64,000 bases of DNA, taken from NCBI RefSeq assembly GCF_035046485.1, contig NC_085137.1, positions 252,052,733-252,116,732 of the forward strand. Reading direction: 5' to 3'. This document shows, one piece after another, positions 1 through 10,231 of this stretch. Made by a program: the position numbers and the translations under genes. The DNA is from Aedes albopictus. Its lineage: Eukaryota; Arthropoda; Insecta; Diptera; Culicidae. The notes under the pieces were generated by a model that saw nothing but the letters and a program-made list of their open reading frames with translations, was not told the DNA's origin and ran no database searches. The stretch's first letter is position 1. Each line of letters begins with the position of its first letter.

Positions 1-560
1 GTATAAGGCAATAGACCTGGTTTTCAAGTTTTCCATCATAGTGATCTTTGTTCACCACGTGGTCGGGTGATGTGATGACTGCTGCGACTGCACGTGATAT
101 GCACTGAATTTATGCCATCTTTCAAGACCTGGAAAAGTAGTCGCCATACATGTGGTTTTCATGCAACGCACTATATAATGATGCAAAAGATTTGAAGAGC
201 ATTAAGAGAACTTTAGGTCAGACTTTGTTTTCACTTAATTTTGAACTATGGTGGTAAATCTTTTTAACCCTTTGGAGCCGGAGGGGTCATATATAACCCC
301 ACCCCAACATAGAAACGGCTATATAAATTCACCCATTCGATAAAACAGAATACTGTCTTCGGCAAAGTTTTTGCAAATTGAGTCTTCTATTAGGGAAAAT
401 ATGGGATATTTGTATTTAGGACGTCATTGATAACCTAGAACATCCTGAACACCATGAAATTTGAAAAAAAAAACAAAATAATTGACATACCAGTTGTTCT
501 AAAAGCTAAACTTTGATGTGGGTTTCGTTTATATACATCCATTTAGCCTTCATCAAGAAT
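1..560. other. No gene seen; AT-rich intergenic or intronic sequence
   Basis: No open frame with protein-like composition is visible on either strand. A single TTAACCC end at about 264-270 resembles the ends of the TTAA-flanked MITEs elsewhere in the window, but no matching second end was found. The right edge grades into the tandem repeats that follow. Confidence 0.5.
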
Positions 561-2040
561 ATCAAAAGGTGTTCTAGGTGTTCCAAACTGTCCTGTAGTG
601 AAGTCCTTCAAATCTACAAGAATAATTTTATGTATTTCCGCCACAACTAATAGCATTGCATAAGATACTGAGATCCGTGAAGCTCTTGACATTTACAATG
701 TCATTTATAGACGCTATAGGGATATTCCAGGTCAGCCAAACTACCTTGGAGTTCATGACTTCAGGTCTACACTCGTAACAGCATCCATATCTGTTAAACT
801 GAGAAACGCTACATAATCAATCGCAGTTACTGCAGCAATCTGAAGTCTAAGAGCTTATTATAAACCTTTGGGACATCTAGGGTCGTCCAAACTGTTCTAT
901 AATAAAGTCCTTCAAATCTACAAGAATAATTTTATGTGTTTTCACCATATATAATAGTATTGTATAATCTACTGGGCTCCGCGAAGCTCTTGAAATTTCA
1001 GATGTCATTCAGAGACACTACATGGATATTCCAGGTCAGCCAAACTACCTTGGAGTTCAGTGCTTCAGGTCTACACTCGTAACAGTATCCATATCTGTTA
1101 TACTGAGAAACGCTACATAATCATCCGCAGTTACTGGACCAATCTGAAGACAATTTTTTTTATAATCCTTTGGGACATTCAGGTTCGTCCAAACTGTTCT
1201 ATAATGAAGTCCTGCAAATCTACAAGAATAACTTTATGTGTTTTCGCCATAAATAATAGTATTGCATAACCTGCTGGGATTCGCGAAGCTCTTGAAATTC
1301 GAAATGACATTTAGAGACACTATAGGGATATTCCAGGTCAGCCAAAGTTCCTTGGAGTTCAGGACTTCAGATCTACACTCGTAACAGTATCCATATCTGT
1401 AACGCTGCATAATCAACAGCAGTTACTGGAACAATCTGAAGTCGGCTTTTATTTATTATAAACCTTTGGGAAATTCACGGTCGTCCAAACTGTTCTATAA
1501 TGAAGCCTTTCAAATCTACAAGAAAAAAAATGTGTTTTCACCATAAATAATTGCATAGGAGGATCTGCTGAGTTCCGTGAAGCTCTTGAAATCTCAAACA
1601 TCATTTAGACACTATGAGATTGTTCCAGGTCAGCCAAACTATCCATGAGTTCAGAACTTCAGGTCTACACTCGTAACATCAACTATATCTGACATACTGA
1701 GTAACGTTTCATAATCAATAGCGGTGACCGGATCAACCTAAAGTCTACTATATATTTTTATGAACCTTTGCGACATTGAGGGTCGTCCAAACTATCCTGA
1801 AGTTTAGCTCTTGATAGTAACAGTAGTTAGTCTCACAATGAACTTTAGACTGTAATCTGTAATGATAGTTTTGAGATATTCCAGATCAACATCACTACTC
1901 CAGAGATCATAGCTTCAGGTCTACACTTGTGATAATAGCTTTTGCCACTACGTTAAGGTGTAACATAGTCCACTGTACTTATCAAAGCAGTTAGAGGAAC
2001 AATACGCGTTGTTATATATTTTTGGAATATTATGGGCTCC
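560..2040 (+). repeat. Tandem repeat family A, about 300-bp unit, about 4-5 diverged copies
   Basis: The landmark CAGGTCAGCCAAACTA recurs at about 731, 1035, 1337 and 1629, with a weaker copy near 1884. Spacings are about 304, 302, 292 and 255 bp. Each unit also holds ACACTCGTAACAGTATCCAT, a CTACAAGAATAA block and a GTCGTCCAAACTGTTC block in the same order. Copies are visibly diverged, with small indels. Short ORFs in the array are incidental. A reverse-complement copy of the same unit lies at about 29480-29715. Confidence 0.85.
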
Positions 2041-3525
2041 TTACTGTTATGAAGCATAGGTGATAAAAACAACAACTGTAACTTTCAGAAGACTTGTTGG
2101 ACATGATAGATTACAAATCATAGCTCTTAATGTAAGAAGTTACCGTTACACTCGTAAACTTTAGGATCTAAACTCAAGAACAGTTTAGATGACCTAGGAT
2201 ATCCCGACTGATCTGATATTGTCTATTTACCTTTCAGAAGAGTTACTGGACATTAGGCCGTCCCTTATTTTGCAAAAATTGGAAATGTTACAAGTTCGTT
2301 TGTGGAAAATGATCGTTTTAGCTAAAAATGATCGTGTCAAAATTTGAAGTCCGTATCTCAAGGATAAGTGGTCCCTCAAGGGGCCTAAAGTTGTCAAAAA
2401 TTGTATGGGACCAAAAAAACATGAATTTTTTTTCGACATAAAAATACGCTATTCAACTAAAACCGGAGAATCTTAAAAAAATGGTCAAAAATGCTAATTT
2501 TTCGGTTGTTTTTTTGTCAATAACTCGGAAACGAGCAGAGATATCGCAAATCTAAGCACATTTTTAGCCCTTAAGGGTCCTTAAATCACCGGTTTTAGTA
2601 GAATAGTGTATTTTTATGCCGAAAAAAAAATTCCTATTTTTTTGATCTCATACAATTTTTGACAACTTTAGGTCCCTTGAGGGACCACTTAGCCTTGAGA
2701 TACGGACTTCAAATTTTGACACGATCATTTTTTAGCTAAAACGATCATTTTCCACAAACGAACTTATAACATTTCAAATTTTTGCAAAATAAAGGACGGC
2801 CTACTGGACATGATAGATAACAAATCGCAGCTTGGTAGAATGAAAGCCGTTTCCGTTACACCCGTAGACTTTAGGATCTAAACTCAATAACAGTTTGGAT
2901 GAGCTAGGAATTCCCGAATGATCTGATACTGTCTATTGAATTTTCAGAAGACATACTGGACATGATAGATTACAAATCGTAGATTTGCATAATGAAAAAA
3001 GTTACCGTTACACCCGTAGACTTATGGATTTAAACTCAAGAACAGTTTGGATGACCTAGGATATCTTGAATGATCTGATACTGTCTATTTACGTTCCAGA
3101 AGACATACTGAGCATGATAGATTACAAATCGCAGCTTTGTATAATGAAATCGGTTACCGTTACAACCATGGACTTTAGGATCTAAGCTCATGAACAGTTT
3201 TGATGACCTAGGATATCCCGAATGATCTGATACTGTCTATTGAATTTTCAGAAGACTTACTGGACATGATAGATTACAAATCGCAGCTTTGTATAATGAA
3301 ATCAGTTACCGTTACACCCATAGACTTTAAGATCTAAACTCAAGAACAGTTTGGATGATGTAGGATATCCCGAATGATCTGTTACTGTCTATTGAATTTT
3401 CAGAAGACTTACTGGATATGATAGATTGCAAATCGCAGCTTTGTATAATGAAAGAAGTTACCATTACAGCCATAGACTTAAGGATCTAAACTCAAGAATA
3501 GTTTGGATGACCTAGGATGTCCAGA
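2040..3525 (+). repeat. Tandem repeat family B, 152-bp unit, about 6 copies, interrupted by a MITE
   Basis: The landmark ACTGTCTATT recurs so that GTCTAT falls at 2221, 2931, 3083, 3235 and 3387. The last three intervals are exactly 152 bp. The 2221-2931 interval is 710 bp, which is 152 bp plus the 558 bp contributed by an inserted element and its 9-bp duplication. Each unit carries TTCAGAAGACTTACTGGACA, ATGATAGATTACAAATCGC, a GTTACCGTTACACCC block and a GTTTGGATGACCTAGGATAT block. It abuts family A, and reverse-complement relatives lie at about 28600-28760. Confidence 0.9.
2254..2802. mobile_element. Foldback MITE with 9-bp TSD (Mutator-like by TSD length)
   Basis: The terminal inverted repeats begin AGGCCGTCCCTTATTTTGCA on the left and AGGCCGTCCTTTATTTTGCA on the right. 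They continue as inverted arms of about 205 bp (about 2255-2465 and 2592-2801). The direct repeat ACTGGACAT flanks it at 2245-2253 and 2803-2811. Removing element plus one duplication restores the 152-bp host periodicity exactly. A TA duplication, also possible from the edges, would leave an extra ACTGGACAT and break phase. It has no coding capacity. A 9-bp TSD is typical of Mutator-like elements, so the superfamily is inferred from TSD length only. Confidence 0.8.
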
Positions 3526-3689
3526 AAAAATATTCCGCCCAATATTTTACCGTTTTTATACTATTGAATACCAAAACTACAGAAAAAACGTAGAAAAAAC
3601 TCCAGAAGAGCGTGATAGTTTCTCAAATAAAGATAAATCAATCAATCAATCCAGGAATTCCGGCATCAAAAGCAATTTCTGGAATACCG

Positions 3690-4213
3690 TCGTTGGGGGT
3701 GAGGATGGGACAAATATGCATACTTCCACATTCATTGTTCAATAACTTTTGTTTCGTTGCATGAAAAAGTCCTTTGATGATTGAAATGTGATCTTTGGTA
3801 ATGCATGTACTAATGATGAAAAAATATTTGGAGTTCGTCAATTTTCCTTAAAACTACAAGTGTATGAAAATTGACCCATGCTAACCCCTTCGAGGGGGTG
3901 AGAATGGGTCAAAGAAACCGACTATGTTCCGCATTGACAACAAAGCCAGTTAATAAAGATCTGGTCAATGTTGATACTACCTACCAATACTAAATATATC
4001 GTATGATAAATATGAGTTTAAAATTCTAAAAAGTATCAATCCACTTATAAGTGTCAAACTAACTAATTGCTCTAGAAACCTATTTTTTTTTTAGGAGTTG
4101 CTGGCAACTACGAGGATGACACCATAAAATTTTTGTTTCCATATTCGCAATATTTGATGAGATACTTCAGATAATATTTTGACCCAATCTCACCCCTCTG
4201 ACCCATTGTCACC
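3690..4213. mobile_element. Probable small foldback/MITE with GGGGGTGAG-type ends
   Basis: The left end reads GGGGGTGAGGATGGGACAAA (about 3696). The reverse complement of the right end reads AGGGGTGAGATTGGGTCAAA (about 4176-4200). An internal copy GGGGGTGAGAATGGGTCAAA lies at about 3893. No clean target duplication was found, so the limits are approximate. The end motif resembles that of the 55.5-kb element. Confidence 0.4.
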
Positions 4214-5040
4214 TACAACGACAATATCACAAAGAATTTCCAAGTTTTTCGAGATCCCAAGGCTTTTATGAGAAATTCGTCTGCTTGATGGAAACAGTCA
4301 CAACTCCTACACCTAGATCATGAAATGTTTTGACCTTTTCCTTGCCGAAGTCAAATTCTTTTCAACTAGCCCAATAATCACCCCATCAATTTGTGCCTGC
4401 ACTACAGTAGAACCGAACCAAGATGATGACACTGATGATAATGACAGTTGTTACAAAGAATGAATCCAATCAAAATCCAGCTGACGACAACGTTGCTGGT
4501 CGGCATCGTTCAGTAGGTATGCACCTAGATCAGAGCGACGAAAAGAGCAACTCTCTGTGATGTGGTGCATTCCACGTTCTGCACCCAACCACCCAACAAA
4601 CGTTTCACAGCGAAACAATACCTCCCAATCGACGATGTAGACGACGACGACGTCCCGAAATATGTCTCTGATGTGGATTCCGTGGATGTTGACGATGGTG
4701 GGATACCAGGAGAGGGCAACGCTCTTTCTCTTTCCATCTACCGCACAGATTGCCGCCATTGCAGCTACAATTGAATTGAAGAATGGCGCATTTTGTCGCA
4801 CAATATGACACTAAGTAAGTGGGTTCATCAAATTGCTACAAAGTGTCTTGAGCAGTAGTGGAACGACGATCGTGGGAACTATGCGAATCTCGTCGGTTGC
4901 GCTTTTGGGTGATGGTGATAAACGAAAAGTGCTGGTATTACATACAGGTATACCTCGATTTAGCAGTCTTTTCAATTTTCTAAATGTCTATAATATCAAA
5001 TTTTACATAAAATCGAAGCATATTTTTTTTTATTGAAATT
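4214..5040. other. Single-copy-looking block; no confident gene
   Basis: Between about 4430 and 4960 the base composition is more balanced than in the flanking repeats, and several overlapping ORFs of 60-116 codons occur on both strands because a GAC/GTC-rich stretch at about 4640-4700 is open in many frames. A GTAAGT follows at 4815. None of the frames gives a recognisable domain. It could be untranslated or regulatory host sequence. I cannot assign a product. Confidence 0.35.
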
Positions 5041-5179
5041 GTCCAAAATCAAAATTCCTTCTGGGATTCTTTTGAAAATGTCTCCGAGGATTTATTTACC
5101 CTGGAATTCCTTTACGAATTGCTTCAGAAATTTCTCCTGGGATCCCTTCTGAAATTCCTCAAGGTATACCTTCGGAAAT

Positions 5180-5400
5180 TTAGAGATTCGTGACAAGCAC
5201 AATTGTGCTGTATTTGCTGAACGATATTTCTGTACGAGTAGTGTATATTTGTACTGTTATCTGCTCGATCGTCTTTTGTTGCAATTCTGCGTTGTAAAAT
5301 AAAAGTAAGTGAATCCTAAATTTTCCACTTTATTACGACGGTTTCCGAAGAAAACTTCCCAAATCAAATCATCATGTTACAGATTATTTCAGAAAATCCA
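5180..5400 (+). repeat. Repeat island containing the unoccupied target of the 39.4-kb Transib-like element
   Basis: The segment contains GTGACAAGCACAATTGTGCT, CTGTACGAGTAGTGTA, TTGTTGCAATTCTGCG and AAAAGTAAGTGAATCC, followed by TTTATTACGACGG, TTCCGAAGAAAACTTCCC and ATCATCATGT. The reverse complement of 41371-41545 matches the part up to ACGACG. The reverse complement of 39340-39406 matches the part from CGACGG onward. Here the two parts are joined with one CGACG at 5336-5340, while at the second locus they are split by a 1959-bp palindrome flanked by CGTCG. Confidence 0.85.
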
Positions 5401-5509
5401 TGTATTTCTCCAAAAGTATCACATTCCTCCATGGTTTTCCACAAATCATTACAGAGATTGTTAAAGGAATTCACTCAGGGATTATTTCAGAAATTCTTCT
5501 GGATTGATT

Positions 5510-5565
5510 GATTTGTCTTTATTAGAGAGACTTTCAGCCCTTGGCTGGTTCGTCTCTTAAAAAAT
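5510..5565 (+). repeat. Dispersed repeat TTTGTCTTTATTAGAGAGAC
   Basis: GATTGATTGATTTGTCTTTA followed by a TTTCAGCCCTTGGCTGGTTC block is repeated nearly identically at 37712-37772, also inside minisatellite. A short reverse-complement relative (AAAGATAAATCAATCAATC) occurs at about 3630. It is probably an end fragment of a mobile element. The full element was not identified. Confidence 0.7.
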
Positions 5566-7649
5566 TCTTCTGGAATATTTCTCTACGCATTTGTTTTGAC
5601 AATCTTTTGGATTTATCAAATCCACCATAAATTGCGTCAGATTTTTTTTCTAAAAAATCTTTATAAAATTCGTCTGAGTCTTCGGCCAAAAATTCCCTCA
5701 TTGATTATTTTGAAAATTTTCCCATGGATTTATTCGGAAATTTTCTTCAGAGATTTGTTAATAAATTCTTTCAATTCTAGAAATAACACAAAATTATCCT
5801 TTCAAACCCTCTTGCATGATTTACTTATTAAATTCCTCCATTTTTTTTCCAAAAAGTATCCATGAATTTGAGTGGAAATTCCTCAAGGGATTATTCCAAA
5901 AATTCGTTCAGAGATTCCTTCAGAAATTTCTTTAGACATTTTTTCTTAAATTTCCCAGAGTTCCCTACGATAGAATTTTGAGCGATGCTTCAAAAGTTTT
6001 TAAAAAAAAATTATACTTAGATTACTTTGGAATTTCACTTAAGGATTTCACCAGAAACTCCCATCGCAACTTTCATTTTCTCCAGAAACTCCACTAGGGA
6101 TTCCTCCAGAAGTTTCACGAAGAACTGTGTAAGAAAGTTTTTTTTCAAACCCTTCGAAAATTCTTTCGAGCATTTTCTCAAACGATTTTCCACAGATTTA
6201 TTCCAAAACTTTATCCAGGATTTGCTTTAGAAATTGCCGCAGGGATTTTTTTTTTGAAAATCCGAACCATAAAGTTTTCTTGTGATTTTTTTAGAATCCC
6301 TCCAAGGACTCTTCAAAAAATGTGAGTTCCATTCGGAAATTTTCTGCTAGGATTCCTACAGAAACTGCCCTTGGGGTTCCTTTACAAATTTTTCGAGGGA
6401 ATCTTTCAGAAAATCATCCATGGCTTTTATTACAAATTCGACTAGTAATTTCTTCAGTAACATTTCCATATTTTCCTTCAGAGATTTCTTTACAGGGATG
6501 ACTTTAAAAAAACATCTACCGATTATACTACAATTCTTCATAGACCCTTGCTGAAATCAATCCTAGGACTCATTTTAAAAAAATACAGTAATATCTCAAA
6601 AAAAAAAACCTCCCAGAGATTCATAAAAAACTTTCAGAGAATGATTTGGAACCTCCTCGTATATATACTTAAAAAAATATCCAGAAAATCTTAAAGAAAT
6701 TCAGTCTGAAACTCTTTTACAAAATCTTCTAGGGATTCCTTTAGACTTTAGAATGTCCTTCAGGAATTTCTCGAAGAACTCCTTGAGAAAATCTTGCACG
6801 TATAGCTTCCAAAAATGTTGCAAGGTAAGCAATCCAACAAATTACTTCAGGAATTTCATCTACGAATTTGTTAATTTTTTTTTCACAGAGAAATTTTTAT
6901 ACAACATTTTTTTAAAGCATTCATCTAAACAACCTTCCATAAACTTTAACAAAAATATTCCATGGGCCTCTTTTTGAAAATGATTCTCGGATACATTGAG
7001 CATCAGAAATTCTGAACTTCTTTAAAATTTTCTCAGAAGTTTTCTTAACTATTTTGTCCAAGAGTTGATTTAGAAATTAGACAAGAGATTATTAGGGAAA
7101 TTCTCAAAAGTTCTTCACATTCATTTAGATATTTATTCAAGACATTTCTCTTCCAGAAATTGCTCCAAGGATTTATCGATAAAGTCTCAAAAATTCTCCA
7201 AGGATTTCTTCAGAAATTTTTCTGCAGATTCTTTCAGAGATTTTTATAAGGATTCTCATGGAAAGGCTGGAAGACGTTCTTGCAGAAATTCGTGCAGATA
7301 TTACATCAAAAATCCCGCCAGGTATTCCTCTATGTATTTTTCCAGAAATTCCCCCAAGATTTCCCCTAAGTGTACCTTCAGGAATTTCTCTATGACTTCC
7401 TACAGGAATGCATTTGAAAACATTGCTTAGGATTATTATTAGAGGATTTTGTTAGGTTTTGTTAGGTATAGCTTCTATTTTTTTTTTTTCAGAAAATACA
7501 TCTATGGGTTCTTAAAACATTCCTGTTATTCAGATTTTTTTCAGGAATTCATTTAAAATTATTTTTAGGTTTTTTAAGTTCCTTCTGAAATTTGTTCAGC
7601 GATACTTTCGGAAATATTTTTAGAGACTTCTTCAATATTTCTAGAATTA

Positions 7650-8535
7650 CAAGGGGTGGCCAAAATGTTTGGGATAAGCAACTTTTTTTCGTCTACAAAA
7701 AATTCAATATGCTGTAACATTTCATTGAGTGCATCAAAAAATCACAAATTTTGACTGTTTGTCAACCTTTTATATGTGCATCATTGGTACAAATTTGGGC
7801 TCGATTGATTAATTATTTGCGAAGTTGGAATCGTTCGGGTAAAACACTATTATCTAGACAACTAAGTTTTGAACTGCCATATCTCGGAAACCAATGAACT
7901 GAATTGAATGAAATTTTTAAAGTTTATCAACAATATATTGATACCTAATACGACGTTATAAAATGTAATATTTTCTCACGGCAAATTAAGTTATACTAGG
8001 TTGAAATTTTTACCCATATAGGGGAAAATAAGTCAAATTTACAATATCACACACAAATTACTAAATGTGTTCTTCCTTTAATCTAAATAGGCTCTAATAT
8101 ATCTGATTAGAGATAACTTGAGAACAGAAGTGGAATCAACACTGAACTTTATTGACATTGATGTAAAAAACTTACATTTTTTCGAGAAAAATCCAAAAAG
8201 TGTCAATCTATGGTAACTTTTTCCAACGTTCAAAAAGTACCTATGTTTTGATAATTTGTGAAGCATAAATATATTGTTAGTGTACGTTCAAAATTTCTTT
8301 CATTTTTGTGCACTGGTGTTCGAGATATAACAGCCTAAAAATTAGTTTTCAAAAAAAAAGTGTTTTACCCGTACGGTTCTAAGTTCGCAAAAAATAATCA
8401 ATCGAGCCCAAATTTGTACCAATGATGCACTCTTTTTCTGTTTTTTTGATGCACTCTATGAAAAGTTATAGCATGATGAACTTTTTTGTGAGAGAGATAA
8501 AAATTGCCTATCCTAAACATTTTGGCCACCCCCTG
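7650..8535. mobile_element. TA-flanked foldback transposon, about 886 bp, non-coding
   Basis: The ends are CAAGGGGTGGCCAAAATGTT and, reverse complemented, CAGGGGGTGGCCAAAATGTT. They are flanked by TA at 7648-7649 and 8536-8537. The inverted similarity continues inward: GTGCATCAAAAAA, ACAAATTTGGGCTCGATTGA and ATATCTCG all have reverse-complement partners in the other half, so most of the element is a diverged palindrome. TA duplications are typical of Tc1/mariner-group elements. There is no transposase ORF, and the short ORFs inside are incidental. It was inserted into minisatellite. Confidence 0.8.
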
Positions 8536-8537
8536 TA

Positions 8538-10004
8538 CTTCAGAAACTTTTGCAGGGATTTCTTCAGAAGCTGTTCCAGCAGTTGCTTCTGAAATTGCTC
8601 AAGCGATTCCTTCAGAGATTCCTCTAAAAATTCATCCATGGTATAGTGGTATAATGGAGGGCACTGAGAGTCCTTGAAAGAATTCTTGAAGGTGTTCTTG
8701 AAGGAAACTTTCGAGGCATCCCAGTAAGAATCCCTGGACAAATTCATGAATAATTTTCTGGAGATATTTCCGGTGAACTCTCAAATAATGGAGCTCTTGG
8801 AAACACCCTGTAATTCACCCGAAGGAATTCCATGTATTCAAAAAGAAATGTCTGGTGGAATTTAAGAACGAATTTCAAGAGAAATTCATGGTGCATTTCT
8901 CACAGAAATTCCGGGAGAAAGCACTGGGAGAATTCCAAAAAAGTCTACCCTAGGTGAACTCCTTAAGGATTGCCTGGAGAAATGTCTGAAAACGCTTCTA
9001 GCATGTTAGAACTTATTTGTTCAAATTAAGTCACAGTGACTTCTGCGCAACCAAAACCTGCGCTGCCGTGATTCTAATTTTAAATGTGTGTTGACTTAAT
9101 AAAAGAAATCCTGATAGAAGCCCTGAATAAAATCCTGAAGAAAATGTGGGAGGGATTCCTGAAGGAACCCCTGGAAAACTTTTAGAAATCCTAGGCAACT
9201 TCTTGAAGAAATTCAAAGAAAAATTTCTGGAGGAGTCCTTACACAAAATTTGGATGGAGATAAAATTTCTGAAGATATGCTAAGATACGTCACGAAATCC
9301 TAGGATAAGTCCAATGATAAAATCATTGGTGGAAACCCTTGTGAAGGCATTCAAGGGGGAATTTGTGAAGGAGTCCTTTGACAAATTTGAAGCAGAATCC
9401 CTGAAGGAACACCATCAAATCTTCCCTGAAAAAAACTCGTAGAGAAATCTCTGAATAAGTTCCTGAAAAAGCAATGGATAACTTATTGAAGCTTTTCCTT
9501 GAGAAAAAATACTATCATGATATATTCCTGAAAGAATCGCTGGACAAATATCCGAAGGAGTTCCTTTGCAGGGGCTGCAGGGAGTATTCTTGAAGAAATT
9601 CATGGATGGATTCCTGAACAAATCCGTGGATGAACTTCTAGAAGATTTTTTTGGAGATAATTCCTGGCTCCTGTATGCATTCCTCTAAACCTATCTTAAA
9701 GAATTCCAATACTAATCGATGGGATATTTCCTCGAAATGTTCGGCTAATCCTGGAGAGTTCTTGGGTGCATCCCTGGAGAAATGATGGAAAGATTTCTGA
9801 AATTTCTGAAGGATCCACTGAATAATTTTTTGAAGAGAACCCGATAGGAATTTCTGAAGAAATCGCCAGAGAAATCCCCGGAGCAATCCCTGAAAAAAAA
9901 TCTCGGAGAAATCCCAGGAGGAATTGAATTTATCCCTGGATTAGTTCCTGGAAGAATTACTGGACGAAAATTCTTGAGGAACTTCTGGAGGAATGTAGAG
10001 GAAT
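8538..10004. repeat. Minisatellite with a strand switch near 8640-8660
   Basis: From 8538 to about 8640 the words run TTCAGAAACTTTTGCAGGGA-like, as in the block to the left. After a short non-repeat spacer (GGTATAGTGGTATAATGGAG) they run GAATTCCTGAAGGAA-like, the opposite strand, up to the LTR element. The ORFs here are low-complexity by-products. A MITE remnant interrupts it at 9026-9098. Confidence 0.8.
9026..9098. mobile_element. Remnant of the CAAGYAACACACA hairpin MITE
   Basis: CACAGTGACTTCTG, CGCAACC, TGCGCTGCCGTGA and the terminal ATGTGTGTTGACTTAA follow the same order as in the right half of the first hairpin of the 60783-61017 element (CACAGTGACTTCTG, TGCAACC, TGCGCTACCGTGA, then ATGTGTGTTGCTTGGG). 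Only part of the element remains. Confidence 0.6.
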
Positions 10005-10231
10005 TCTTGAAGGTGTGATCGGGGAACTCCAGGGAGAAAAACGTACTTGGTGGTTCAACAGTGAAAAAAAAAGGAACTATATTTGAAACGTCTATATTAC
10101 ACGGGGTCTAGTGGAGGAATGAGCCGGGCTCTTGACCAGGCTTGTTATTTTCACTAACATGGGTGTTGCTAGGGGCTCCTAACAACGTGATCCAAGGGGA
10201 CGGCGACGACCGATGGCCTACTACGCCAACA
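10005..10231 (-). repeat. 3' LTR of the copia-type element
   Basis: In element orientation it starts TGTTGGCGTAGTAGGC and ends CACACCTTCAAGA. It is about 98% identical to 12667-12893 (I count 4 differences). The exact ends are fixed by the flanking GGAAT and by the PPT/PBS positions. The end of the RT/RNase H reading frame runs into it. Confidence 0.95.

Larger units (their letters stand above)
5045..7640 (+). repeat. Degenerate AT-rich minisatellite, TTCCTNCAGAAATT orientation
   Basis: The block is built from loosely repeated words such as TTCCTTCAGAAATT, TTTCTCCAGGGATT and CCTTCAGAAATTC at irregular 11-15-bp spacing. All of them lie in one orientation on the plus strand. Open frames within it translate to low-complexity FLRNFSKNS-like strings and are by-products of the repeat. 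It holds two non-minisatellite islands (5180-5400 and 5510-5565). The same array occurs in about twelve blocks across the window. Confidence 0.85.

Noticed and set aside
2254..2803. TA target duplication for the 2.2-kb MITE
   Set aside because: It would leave ACTGGACAT duplicated and break the 152-bp phase. The 9-bp reading fits exactly.
560..3525. CRISPR-like array, because of regular spacing
   Set aside because: Units are 300 and 152 bp and diverged throughout, with no short conserved repeat and unique spacer pattern. The genome is that of an insect.
4451..4811. Overlapping ORFs of 68-116 codons on both strands as host exons
   Set aside because: The GAC/GTC-rich stretch is open in many frames. 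No frame has clear coding character, so it is left as an unassigned block.
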